Both the position numbers and the translations under genes were made by a program. From Aselliscus stoliczkanus (lineage: Eukaryota > Chordata > Mammalia > Chiroptera > Hipposideridae): DNA of 64,000 bases. The stretch lies in contig CM066740.1 in assembly GCA_033961575.1 (NCBI GenBank), positions 92,363,117 through 92,427,116 of the forward strand, given 5' to 3'. The notes under the pieces are model-generated. The model saw nothing but the letters and a program-made list of their open reading frames with translations. It did no database searches and was not told the origin of the DNA. Every line of letters begins with the position of its first letter. The first letter of the stretch is position 1. Positions 49,945 through 61,391 of this stretch are shown here, in pieces.

Positions 49945-50071
49945 CGTGCAAGGACTCCATGCTCGCAGCGTCATTGTCGATGAGCGCCGAGGCCACCCAC
50001 ACGATCCCAAACATCAGCAACGCCAGCAGGACAAGCATGACCAGGGTTTCTAAAACCCGGGCTCGGATCCC
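49945..50071 (-). CDS. LMBR1: LMBR1 exon 6
   Basis: 127 nt, acceptor CTTCTTTTCAG, donor GTAGGC. It encodes residues 142–183: GIRARVLETLVMLVLLALLM, then FGIVWVASALIDNDAASMES and LH. A long membrane span is followed by the conserved IDNDAASMES loop. I chose the inner of two acceptors because it gives a continuous reading frame; the outer one, 53 nt upstream, shifts the frame and reaches a stop. Confidence 0.95.
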
Positions 50072-50124
50072 CTGAAAAGAAGGACAAGCATGACCAGGGT
50101 TTCTAAAATCTGGGCTCGGATCCC
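50029..50124 (-). repeat. LMBR1: 53-bp tandem duplication creating two exon 6 acceptors
   Basis: The first 43 bases of exon 6 (50029–50071) are repeated at 50082–50124 with two or three differences. Each copy is preceded on the coding strand by a pyrimidine tract and CAG: TTCTTTTCAG for the inner, ATATTTTTCAG for the outer. Using the outer acceptor adds 53 nt (not a multiple of three), giving GIRAQILETLVMLVLLFRGS, then a few residues and a stop. Confidence 0.92.
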
Positions 50125-52880
50125 CTGAAAAATATAATAGCGATGTCATTTTAATATTTTATTTCATGACATGACAATTACGTTTCTGTGTGAAAGCATA
50201 AAAATTCTTTGTAAGGAGAATTTATTAGCTGGACAAAACACACTAAAGGCTTACAGTCTGTAATGTGTAGACTGACTTTTCAAAATTATGTAAAATACCA
50301 TTAAGCTTTGAAGACACTACCAAAAAAATTCTTCATAAAAGCATTTTGCAGAACCATTTCAAACAATTAATTACTTTCCTAACACCTTCCACCAAGAAAG
50401 TAGATTAACAATTTTTTTATCTGTGGTTCTAATCAAAGGAACGGAAGGCCAAGCGGGGCATACGGCCCAGCTGGTCAGCCCGCGGCCCTGGGCGGCACAG
50501 AGGCCTGGGTCCGCCTGCAGCGCCCGGCCTCCGGCGCCCTCTAGTGCGCGGCCGGAGAAGTCCTCGTCTACTCCACCTGAGCAGCCAAGGGGACAGCAGT
50601 TACACCGACGTCATCTCATCCCCGTCCACGCTAGACAGAATTCTCATTAATTCCAGCACGAGGCTGGAAGACAGCAAAGGAGCCTTATTGCACAATCTGC
50701 TTTAAATATAAAGCAGGTTCCGACCTCAGGGCCAAACTCGAGGCCAGGCTGTTGAACTTGAAGGCAAAAACGAAAAACAAAAAACCTTCCTTACATTCCT
50801 GACGTCACCAAATGATTGAGTCCGTACCTAAACTTAAAAGTTCACACTGGTACGATAATGCACTAATCTACAACGTCTAAGACAACAAACAAAACGATAA
50901 GTATTTCCATGTTTCATAATGAATCACACAATCTTCCTTCCACATTAAAAATAGTTTAAAGATATGACTTATCAACACACACTTATTTCAATGTTGCCAT
51001 AACTATTATTTCCCAATTTCTGGATTACAGGAATAGGCTGCACTCAAATCATGGCACCCCAGTTCCCAAATTCAATGGCTGGAGTGGGCATGTCCTAAAC
51101 CAGAGGCGAGCAGGTTTTCGCAGCCCTAAGTGACAACACGGGTCCAAGCGGCCCAGTGCCACCACCATGGGGCCACCCTGCTCACTGAGAGCCAGCACCC
51201 TGAGCCCAAGGGGAGGGGGGGCCGCTGACCAAGAGGATGAGGCTCGTAGCTCACACCCAGCAGTAGACACTTCGCCGGCGAGATGAAGTGTGAACAGTAC
51301 AAAACACGCACCTAAACAACGCACTCCCACTTCACGGGAGAACCTCAGAACCTGACTTCACGACTTTCAAACACTTGGGATGCCCAGACATGACCACCAC
51401 TTTTTAACAGGGATTTCTTTCTCTGTCTTTCTCTCTTTCTAAAGAACTATCTTTTTATTACACAGTAACTGTTATGTGGAAAGCCTATAAATCACACAGA
51501 TAAAGAGCAGATGCTCTGGTGTGCGTGTGTCACACGCTCACAGCTCCTGCCTGCCTCTCTGACCAGCCCGCGGGGATATGAGGGCGCCCAGAACACGTAA
51601 CACGTGTGTCTGAAGTGTTGTGAAATGCGCCGAGGAGTACACCACGGTTAATATCTATGAGCTACGCTCCTTGGACCCATTTGAGACCCGCTGCCCAAGC
51701 AAAAGTGTTTAAATACTGTTATAATTATTAAACAGTTATAACAATGTAACCATAGTGTTACAATGATGATGATGATCAACGTTAAGGACTTAATCTCCGT
51801 AAGATTTACACACTTCCTGATATTGTGTTAAGAAATGTCTCTCTCAGCCCTGTGGGAGAGATCTACAAAATCATGAGACATTTTGGCTGCTACGTTCTGA
51901 AGTGGGTCCTCAGCGTGACCTTGCCATCCTTACACTGACCTCCGGCTCGCGGACAATTCCCACTGAGTGCTGAAATGCGTCACACTCTCCTTGCCCCCCG
52001 CGCACCCCCTCTCCCAACGCCGCTGACCTGGCCCCCCAGTGAGGCAGGCCCCTCGGCCCCCTCGCCCAACCCTTTGTCTCGGGCCCCAGCCTCACGTCTC
52101 TTCTTCGGCGAAGGAACATCTGCCGGCCCCCTTTCTCCCACGCTCAGGCTGCGAGCCCAGCCTCACGGGCGGTGTGGGTGCTTCTCAAACTCCAGCCCTG
52201 ACGGCACCTCTGTCCAACCTGGGAAGACGGCTCACCTGGCAGTCGGCTGCTCTTCGCCAGGCGACCTTGCCGCCTCACGTGGCCAAGGCCTCTCCAGTCT
52301 TGATCTTGAGTCCAAATCTTACCGCTGAGGCCAAGGCCATACGGCCTCCTCCGCCCCCCTTAGGTAACTCACAGGCACCTTCCACTTAATTCTAAACTGG
52401 AGCTCCCCATGTTACCCTGAAACCTGCTCCTCCCTGAGTGTGCCCCTGCTCAGGCCGTTTGGCACTGTCACCTCCTTCCCGCTGCACCGCCCCATGCACG
52501 CCCCCGGCCCCTCCCCTGCCGCCACGGCCTTCCCCCGGGATGACCCCCTAACCTCCTGGCCAGTGTCCTGCACCCACACTTGTGTCTCTCTCCGACCTGC
52601 TGCCTACAGTGCGGTGCGAATGTGATCTTTTCAAAATGCAAATCTGGCTATGCCACCTCAGCTGTGCCTTGCTAACGGGTGCAGCCTGCAGCTGGGGACA
52701 GCTGCACTGGTGTGACAACAGATAACGGAAGTCCCATCTCGGAGCACCCTCTCGGACCAGCTGACAGGCTACACAAGTGTGTCCTCAGAATGGACCCTTG
52801 CTCTCCCGTCTGCTGTGTAGACAGCAAAGAACAACTACAGATAAAAGAAACCAAAGTATTTATGACTTAACAGCATAGAA

Positions 52881-53092
52881 CAGCACTGTCCAATAGACCC
52901 TTCTGTGATGACGGAAAGGTCCTCTACTGAGCGAGCCAATGTGACAGCCACCAGCCACATGTGTTTACTGAGCCCTGACAATGTGGCCACTGCAACAGAG
53001 AACTGGTTTTTCATTTTATTTCATTTTAATTATTTGAAATGTATAGGCCACACACGCTGAACGGTTCCCATGTCCGTCAGAGCACACTGGTA
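52881..53092. mobile_element. MER5A-type hAT MITE
   Basis: Begins CAGCACTGTCCAATAGAC and contains CACCAGCCACATGTGTTTAC, GACAATGTGGCCACTGCAAC and a TTTCATTTTATTTCATTTTA tract, characteristic of MER5A. No transposase. Confidence 0.8.
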
Positions 53093-55534
53093 ATAGCCTG
53101 CTGCTAACAGAATCTGATATAAAGACTCGCTGTGCTCTCTTGGGTACTTTCTGGGCATTTTTCTATATAATACAAAATCCTTTGAAAAACAGCTTGGTTA
53201 AAGTAACCTCGCTTTAACAAGCTATTGCCCTACTTAGTGTTATAAGTAGTGTTTGTGTCAAAAAGAGGAGATCTAATACTAAATTCATAACTAGCTCCTA
53301 TTTATATTAAGAAAAAGTATCTCACTGACAAAAATAGGTAGTATTTATAATACAACTAAGTATGACCGTACCTGAAGGTGATAGTAGGGTTAAATATCCA
53401 CATACTTATCCACATATACTTACAAACTAAGTCCCCCCAAAACATCTGGTATGTATATGTTAAAAAGTTCTATGTAAGCAGTCTTTCTAAAAAGGAACAA
53501 GCTACACAATTCCCAGAGTAGCTTTTTCTATTATAGATGCATGAACAATACCCAGAAGAAATGTCTAAAATGTATATTCACGTGCTTAAGCCATCAAACA
53601 AGAAGCTTTTAATTAGAAAAACCCTCTGTAGTTAAATTATACAAACTGTTCAAAAATTTACTTCAAATGGATTAATATTTCTTTTGGAAGCCAGTAAATA
53701 ACACAAACAGAAATCTATTTTCAGCTATTGATCTCAATAAAAAAAACGAAATTAGCAATGTTACATTTACAGAAAAGGCTGCCACAGAGCGAGCCACCCA
53801 AATCATTGCACATGGTTATGCCGTTGATGAAACGTTGAAGGTGACTGATGTCCTAAGAAATCATTGTTATTCTGACTTAATCCACTAGGAGGCTAGGACA
53901 CTTACATTTTCCTTTTGTGAATTTCATTCTCTTTTTGTGATTAAATGACACAAAATCAGCCCAACTTGAAAGCCATTAAGTGTCACATGTATGAACTTTA
54001 GCCAAACTAACAGAAAAACATAACAGATTTGTTCATTAAACGTAACGTGGCAGATTTCTTACCTTGAACAACTTTAGGATAGAGAGAAAAGGAGTGATGG
54101 GACTATAAATAATCAGAAACTTCAGTTGTTAATTCAGGATTGACTGGCTCATACAAATGCCAAAAATATATAAACTTACCAGTACCTTTCTTGAGATCAT
54201 AAAAATATTACAAAGCCTAACAAATATGGGTTTTGTGACATGTAATGTGTGAGGTTTTTTAACTTCTGTATGTGAGTCTGTCTGCAAAGTAATGAAAAGC
54301 ATGATGAGAGCTTTTATCACCACCATTAATCACCAGCAGGACAGCATATAAGCAAAAACTATGCCTACTGCTCATTTTTCCATTAAGAGTCAGAACCAGG
54401 AGGGGGAGGCCCCAGGGGACGGTCCCCATCAACTCCGTTCTCACATACGCTGAGCTAAAAGATGCGCCAGATGTCAGAACAACGCCCTGAAACACCCTGC
54501 CCACGACAGAGGGAGGTGGCGTCCACTGTCCGCCCTAGAAAGACAAGCCTCCTAACTGAACGCCGGCAGGCCTGAGCGGGCCGTCGAGTCACCCACAGCG
54601 GTGCTTCCTTCACCTGAGGTGAGCGCTTCCACTGTCACGTATCACTAGGGCTTCACCAGCTTTGTCACGTTTTTGTCCCCAGTGTGGATATTTATCCTAA
54701 CCCCTACCAAAAAACCACAAATCCAAGTTACTACAATGAAACTGCATCACCTTTATTAAAATCATAGTGGCATAAGCGCTCAGTGTGTTAGTGAAAACAC
54801 CAACCAAAGTACTTTCTGCCGATGAGATACTGCAGTTATTAAGTAGGCTATATAATTAATTACACCCGTTTCATACCAGTGTTATTTCAGATATCACAAC
54901 TATCTCAGCATAGTTAACAGTCTGAATTAGATTAAATAAGCTAGTAGAGACTAAACACACGTAAACTCATGAATTTCTGTCTAGATTTAAGTAAGTACCG
55001 AATGAGTCAAGTTAAAACACTAAAGAAGTTATGATATAATTGCTTCTTGAAATTTTTGTGCTCGTCAATCACACATTTAATTGCTCTGGACTGAACATCA
55101 GTAAAGTGAAAACTACATTGTACTTACAAAAGCTCTAACAATAAGCTGATATGTTTCTATGGTGATGAACATTTAAACAAGATTTTGCCTGGACATCTTG
55201 ACCTCTTGGAAGGTATGTAAACACCACTTTATATACTATGTCTCCACCCATCAGGAAAGCCTGGGAAAATTTTCTACATTCACAGAACATTTAAAATAAA
55301 TATCAAGCCATTGTTTTCATTTAACAAAAAGGGTCTCCTGGTAACATTAAGATAAGGTTTGCTCAGCATGACATCAAGACCGCACCAAACATACATGCAG
55401 TCATCTGGGGAAGATCGATAGAAGCACTAAGAAAGAACAGAAAATAAAGGCAGGTATTCATTATTTGAAACCATGAAAAAACTACCAACAAGCATCTCGA
55501 GAGAGTGTCAGACATTCCCCACTCCCTCCCAAAG

Positions 55535-55705
55535 TAATCATTACGCGTATGGACAAAGGGGTTTGGTCCCAGGTCAAAGAAAAGAGCTTTACAGAAACAT
55601 TGTTAGGTTCTATAGTGAATGGTTTCTTAATATTAATATTTTCTGCAGTCTACTTTGTACGTGTATACTTACTTAATGTATTCTATACAAGATAGAAAAA
55701 CTAAA
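55535..55705 (+). repeat. Unrecognised dispersed repeat, copy A
   Basis: About 170 bp centred on AAAGGGGTTTGGTCCCAGGT. It matches copy B (57451–57620, opposite strand) at roughly four of five positions over its length. A frame through both copies translates to related peptides (YGQRGLVPGQRKELYRNIVR here). I cannot name the family. Confidence 0.7.
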
Positions 55706-57169
55706 TCTATAAGATGTTCAAGTTAGTAAAATTTGACAAAAATAACGTATTTTAGGATGAGTTAAAATGAAAACACTAACAATATATAGCTCATTCATTG
55801 AACCAAGGTGTCCTGTCTTCAGATTCATGGGCCGAATTTCTCATGGTATCAGCCAAACAAAAGTCCTCCGGATTGCAGGAACCACATTACGACAGCAAAT
55901 TTCCAGCATGTGAACGGAAGACCTGAGCTGTGGAAAGACTGCTGGGGCTTTATAGCAAAGCTTTAAACACAATTCTAGATTCAGAAGGAAGTGTTTCTCA
56001 TCACTTACCAGCTAGCCCGTGAGGGTCTGTCCCCGACTCTGCTCTAACTTCAGGACAAAGCGGGGACAGCCGGGAGCTGGCACTGGAGATGTGACCCCGA
56101 ATCTTCACCGTCTACTGAAAGGTAAATGTTTTTATAAATAAGGAAGCTCACTCCAGAAAGTAAAGCAGTCTGCCTGGGGTCCCGCTGTTCAATGGCTGTC
56201 CGGACCACCTTAAGTTTGGGCTTGTCAGCTAGGAGCTATGCTTCCCACCGCCCCGCGTGACAGAAATCAGACACCAAGACAAATCCATGTGGAAACAGGG
56301 AAGTAGGAGGAAACTGAAAACACACATAGGACAAACCTATAATTTTAGCAAAGAAATCAAAGCAAAACACATAAGAGCTCCTTTTTCTAGAACATTTATT
56401 TTCCATAATACAAGCCGGTGCTGAGGGCAAGCGCTCTGTCCTGTAAGACCCTTCACACAGTAGGACATCACAGCACTGCCTTCCGGTGCGCTTCCTGATC
56501 CGCCCAGGCACAAGCTCTAGTAAAGCCACAGCACAGGGGACATCACCAGGGTTACTATTCATTACATCACTACGGCACAATGGCCAAGGTGTTATGGGGT
56601 CGGGGAGAACATAACGCCATGCTGCAGGCTAATGCAGGGGCCGGCGTCCTAGTGCGCCTCTGGCAGAGAGGACACTGGGAATCCCAACACAGCCCAGGAG
56701 AGCTGCCCTCGTGCGAGTGGGCAACACAGGGAAGGTGCCCCGGGAGCTGAGGGCTGTCCGTCCTCATTGGGACAGTCCCTCCCCCGCTGGCTGTGTGGGG
56801 CCCCTCTCTCCCTGACTTCCACAACCCCTCCGGCTCTCAGTAACAGCTATCCTGGTGGCTGGGTGTGCGCACATGCCCGAGTATTTTACAGTTTTCTACT
56901 AAAAATCAATAAATTGGCATTTTGGTTTTACCTATCAGCCTGTTGGGTCATGTGAGCCCAGCACCAAGAAATAAGTCGCCGTTCTTTCTGTTTTTAAATA
57001 ATGAAAGGGCACTGTTTAGCTCTGTATGTCTGTGATGCCTGTGGCTAGATCACCCAACTTAAGACACATCCCCGGGACCAATGTGGCGCCCGCGTGGCCC
57101 TCCCAGCCGCACCACACTGTCCAAAGTTGCCTCCACTTTGAACTGTTGTGGTCATCATTTACTTACTTT

Positions 57170-57445
57170 TGCATTACGGCAAAGTACCTAACAAAATTTA
57201 CCCCTAGACGCATGTTAAGTGCACAGTTCAGTGGCATTCAGCACCTTCGCTGTGCAAACATCACCACCATTCGTCTCCAAAACCTTCCGTCTTCCCAGAC
57301 TGACTGTGCACCGGTTGGACACTGACCCCACCCCGCCCGCCAGCCACGCCACTTTCTGACTCGATGAGTCCGGCGGCCCTCAGTACCTCCCCTCGGACTT
57401 GCCGTACGGTGCCTGACTGATTTCACGTAGCACAATGCATCTTAT
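57170..57445 (-). mobile_element. Old L1 3'-region fragment, antisense
   Basis: GTGCACAGTTCAGTGGCATT, CAAACATCACCACCATTCGT and TGATTTCACGTAGCACAATG match the reverse strand of L1M 3' regions. It directly abuts copy B of the unrecognised repeat. Confidence 0.7.
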
Positions 57446-57450
57446 AGGGT

Positions 57451-57620
57451 TAGTTTCTCTACCTTGTACAGACCACATCGAATAAGTATACACATATAAA
57501 ATAGACGGCAGGAAATATTACGAAACGTTCACTATAGAGCCTAACAACGTTTCTGGAAAGCTGTTTTCTTTGACCTGGGACCAAACCCCTTTTTCCATAC
57601 ACGTAATGCCAGAACAAATA
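57451..57620 (-). repeat. Unrecognised dispersed repeat, copy B
   Basis: Reverse-strand partner of 55535–55705. The shared stretch runs from the ACG(C/T)GTATGGA start to the (G/A)TACAAG(G/A)TAGA end. Its translated frame (YGKRGLVPGQRKQLSRNVVR) has stops outside and no start in context, so it is treated as a repeat and not a gene. Confidence 0.7.
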
Positions 57621-58968
57621 TTTTAAAGTCTCCCTGAGCCCTTCTCTGTGCACTCTTGCAGCACGCTGACTTTGGTGTCCCTCCCAATCCTGGCTTTTCC
57701 CAAAGGTCTCGTCATCTTCTGAACCCCTGCTCATCTTTATATCCAAGAGTTTTTCGTCCTGCCTGTTCTCGTTGTCACCTCCCGCCTCTGGTGACAGTGG
57801 ATCCGGCTCTGGGAGAGGTGTGTCTCGGTGGCTCCGATCTAGGCAGACCCCCCTCAGTGCTGACCGGACACTCCAACGCCGGGACCCACACCCTCCCTTC
57901 GGCCCAAAGCCAGCATCCCTGCTGCTTGCTGGCTGCAGCTCCCAACCCCCGGCACCTGGGCCTTTCTCTCTCAAGTCCTTTGGCAGCATAGCCACATGGT
58001 TTTAATTTTTGCTAAAACCACGTCAAAGGAAAATTTGAAGACCCCAGATATCCTTAGATAATCGGGAAAGCTAAATAAAATCAATTTGCTAATAGACGCA
58101 AAACTGGATACTATCCAATGACAATAAAATGAAATGTTCAGGGCTCTCTTACGTGTAGGGAGGAATCAATTCCATCTCTATCAGACACAATTCATTTTCA
58201 CTGTTCTCGGTTTCCTACCAGTGAACTCTGACCCTACGGACATGTAAAACAGCCAAGTGAACAGAAAATCCCCAAAGCTGCCGGCCCACCTCCCGGTGGG
58301 GACGCCCCGTGGGGGAGCGCCCCGGGGCTCCCACTCCCATTTCCAAGTCCTGGACAAGCTTTCCTGCACCAGGAAATTTATGTACATAAAGTGAATTATT
58401 AAAGTAGGGACACAAAATATATGTACACACTAATTATAATTACACAATAATCCCAAGGACAAATGTTGACAGGTAATTTGGAATGATATAAAATACACTG
58501 CAGGGTTAATTGGCTTTCTCTAAAATTGTCTCAATTAAAATTAAAATATTAATGAAAAACCGACAGAAGTCAAGATACACAGGAAAATCAGCCAAAATCA
58601 TCGGCCTTGTGCGTATGCCTAATGCAAGCCAAGTAAGACAGGAAAATTAAACACAGAGCACCCTGGAATACAGAGGGGTCAGGAAGGACCCATCCGCTGG
58701 AAGAGATCATCTTGAGATCACAACAAGGAATCTCTGAAGACTGGATTGGAAAAGGTCTTCTTTAAACAACTTTAAGGCCATGAAAGGTCACAACAGCTAC
58801 AAAGCCGAGAGGAGGGCCGGGAAACCCGGGCCAGGCCGTACTTGTTGATGAAATCAGAGCTGATTCAAGCAGGGACCACAGAGCCTCCCAGATCCAGGGA
58901 AAGGTCAAACAACACCCCCAAATTAACAACTAACTAAATTGCTACTACAGCCAGACAGAGGGCCAGGA

Positions 58969-59076
58969 AAAGGAACAGGCAGAGAGAGGGGGACCAGGGA
59001 CATTGGTTCAAGACACTGGATTAAAGGAACAGGCAGAGAGAGAGGGACCAGGGACATTGGTTCAAGACGCTGCATT
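58969..59076. repeat. 54-bp tandem duplication, two copies
   Basis: AAAGGAACAGGCAGAGAGAG...GGACATTGGTTCAAGAC occurs at 58969–59022 and again at 59023–59076 with a few differences. Confidence 0.9.
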
Positions 59077-60181
59077 AAACGCATACGGGGACAAAAGGGC
59101 CCACACGACTGGTGAAGGAACATGCCAAGTTTAAGCTCCACCTGGACCAACCTTTCCTAGAGACCCGAAGGTTCACACTGTGACATGCTAGACAAGTGAT
59201 TCTACAGACGAATAAATGCGTGTTTCAATGCCAAACAAATGTACCATCTTAACAGTCTGAAGTCTAGCCCCTTGGCTGAGCCCTTTCTTACAGGTCTGTG
59301 GTGTGGGTCATATTATGTAAAAAGCTCTGTAGTCAGCATTAAATCTGACATTTAATTTTACTTTCAAATAAAGTTCATTCTAACCAAGGGTGGACAGTTT
59401 TCAATTCCCCAAAAAACTTTTAGAAAAGAGACTCTAATTGACAATGGCTATTTCTATAAAATCGTTTCAGGAAAATTGGAAGTCTTAGGGCCAGTTTAAT
59501 GAAAATTAATTACAATTACTTTAAAATCTAAACCCAGTGATTTTTTTATTTCCTCCCTACCAAAACTTTTCCCCATTTAACAAAGAGCCCTGAATTATGA
59601 GACATTTGTTGGCAATTTAATCATCATATAAAATAAAGCTTGAAGTTTAGTTACCCATTAAACATAATACCTATTTTTACAACCCATACTGGTATAAGAT
59701 AAAACAATTTCAATTTCAAAAAGTAAGTAAATGAAGCTGGCTGTCTGTGCCCCTGTCATTTCTCACATCGCGTTGCCATAGATACCATATAAAAGCAGTC
59801 TGTCCTACACACAAGTCTTGCGGGGTCTCACTGAGGCTCAGCTGCCACACTGTGCACCTATTCCAACTGCCACTGCGGCTGTCTTGGGGGAAATCTGCAA
59901 ACAGACTGGATGGGGCGGCCCAGCCCCTTGGCAACGCGGTGACAGGGTGAGCCCTGCAGGCCCATTTCCCAGAGACACAGAGAAATGTGCCTGCAGGTCC
60001 AGGTGAGCAAGGAGGAGGGGAAGTACTGTGCAAATAAAGAGACAACCCAGCCTCGCGGAAATCTCTCCTTTTTGATAAGTGGAGACAAGGATGAAAGTGC
60101 TGTATAATAATAGTCCAATTCAAAGTACCAGACCATCAAAGTACAGGAGAACGGAGCGATGTCTTTTAAAAACACAGCTGC

Positions 60182-60292
60182 GGGCCAGACGAGTGGCGCG
60201 GTGGTTAAGCGCTGGTTTGGGAAGCCAGCAGCCCTGGTTCGGGTCCCACATATGAGGGCCAGTGACACTGCCCTCAAAAAAACAAAAACAAA
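60182..60292 (+). mobile_element. Short tRNA-derived SINE (first of a pair at one target)
   Basis: Sense copy with GGGCCAGACGAGTGGCGCGG head and an A-rich tail. It is flanked left and right by AAAAACACAGCTGC (60168–60181 and 60293–60306). Confidence 0.93.
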
Positions 60293-60306
60293 AAAAACAC
60301 AGCTGC

Positions 60307-60453
60307 GGGCCGGCTGAGTGACGCGGTGGTTGAGTGCTGGCTTGGGAAGCCAGCGGCCCTGGTTCGGGTCCCATATACGAGGGCCAGTGATACTGCCCTC
60401 AAAAAATAAATAAAATAATAAATAAATAATAAACAAATAAATAAAATGTTTTA
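60307..60453 (+). mobile_element. Short tRNA-derived SINE (second of the pair)
   Basis: Sense copy with GGGCCGGCTGAGTGACGCGG head and an AAATAAATAA-type tail. It is flanked by the same AAAAACACAGCTGC on both sides (60293–60306 and 60454–60467). Head and tail differ from the preceding copy. Confidence 0.93.
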
Positions 60454-60609
60454 AAAACACAGCTGCTATTTAAGAAAAACAGAGATGTTACTGAAGTTAT
60501 AATTAATTCCATCCGATATGCAATTGTATAAGAATATTGACAAAATTAATGTCATTTCATGAAGTAAATGATTTTTAGTTCAAAATCTTTATAAACTCAA
60601 ATAACTTTT

Positions 60610-60712
60610 TTTTTTTTTTGAGGGCAGTGTCACTGGCCCTCACATGTGGGACCCGAACCGAGGCCACTGGCTTCCCAAGCCAGCACTCAACCACCGCGCC
60701 ACTCGGCCAGCC
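60610..60712 (-). mobile_element. Short tRNA-derived SINE upstream of the ZRS
   Basis: Antisense copy with a perfect 14-bp target duplication CTCAAATAACTTTT (60596–60609 and 60713–60726). It ends about 285 bp left of the ZRS core. Confidence 0.93.
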
Positions 60713-61298
60713 CTCAAATAACTTTTAAATGAAATAAACTCTTTTCCTCAATACATACGCTTTGTCTTTCTCTGAGGTCCCATGAGCCAAGCTTCCAGGA
60801 CTGAAATCTCTGGCTATCCTGTGGTAACCATGCCTGTTACAGTCGAGTGACAATTTCTAAAGGAACCTTGAGTGGAACAACAACACTGGAATTGAATGTT
60901 TGGAAAATAATCATTCTTATCCATGTTGTTTCTCTGGAAAAAAACTCATGCTGCCAATTGGGGGAGGGTGGAGGAATTCTATTAATAACCTACTGAATGA
61001 TTTTTTTTTCTTGAAGGTGTTGGGAAAATCACATTAACACATAACAATAGTTAGTGAGATATGACTCCATCTTCTGTAATAAACACCAAGATCAAAACGC
61101 GACCCTGGGTGAATTTCCTTGAAAGGTCCTCAGCAGGAGTTTCCCTTTGGGATGTGATTTCCTCTGGCCACAAAACCCTGCGGAATATGCGCCTGTGCCA
61201 CTAACACTAAGCAGCACTTCCTCAGTCACTCATTTCCAACAATTTATGGATGAGCAGTGGCAAAAACAAGCAAAAATAATGAAAGAACGCAATGAAAG

Positions 61299-61345
61299 CT
61301 CGCTGAGGCCGCGCGGGCCTCCCTACGCGGCCCTGCATGTCTTTA
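61299..61345. promoter_or_regulatory. Divergent CpG-rich block inside the ZRS
   Basis: Between the conserved GAAAGCTCGCT and GATGGAGGCCTGACAC lies a stretch with GGCCGCGCGGGCC and TACGCGGCC. I recall this interval in human and mouse as AT-richer and containing an ETS site with TTCC core; here the aligned position reads TCCC (61320–61323). No GGAA or TTCC occurs from 61238 to 61377. The comparison is from memory. Confidence 0.6.
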
Positions 61346-61385
61346 GATGGAGGCCTGACACAAATTAGCCACTGCGGGGAAAAGT

Positions 61386-61391
61386 CATCTG
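61386..61391. promoter_or_regulatory. Conserved E-box in the ZRS (HAND2 candidate)
   Basis: CATCTG within GAAAAGTCATCTGGCCATAA, a stretch conserved with other mammals as I recall. HAND2 is known to act on the ZRS through an E-box; assignment to this one is inference. CCATAAA directly follows and fits posterior HOX binding. Confidence 0.6.

Noticed and set aside
55473..55676. Possible small gene because a related peptide occurs at 57459–57620
   Set aside because: No start or splice context shared by the two, and nucleotide similarity extends as a dispersed repeat; kept as a repeat finding.
57459..57995. 178-residue minus-strand open frame
   Set aside because: Its C-terminal part is the repeat copy and the rest has no recognisable family; no promoter or splice evidence.
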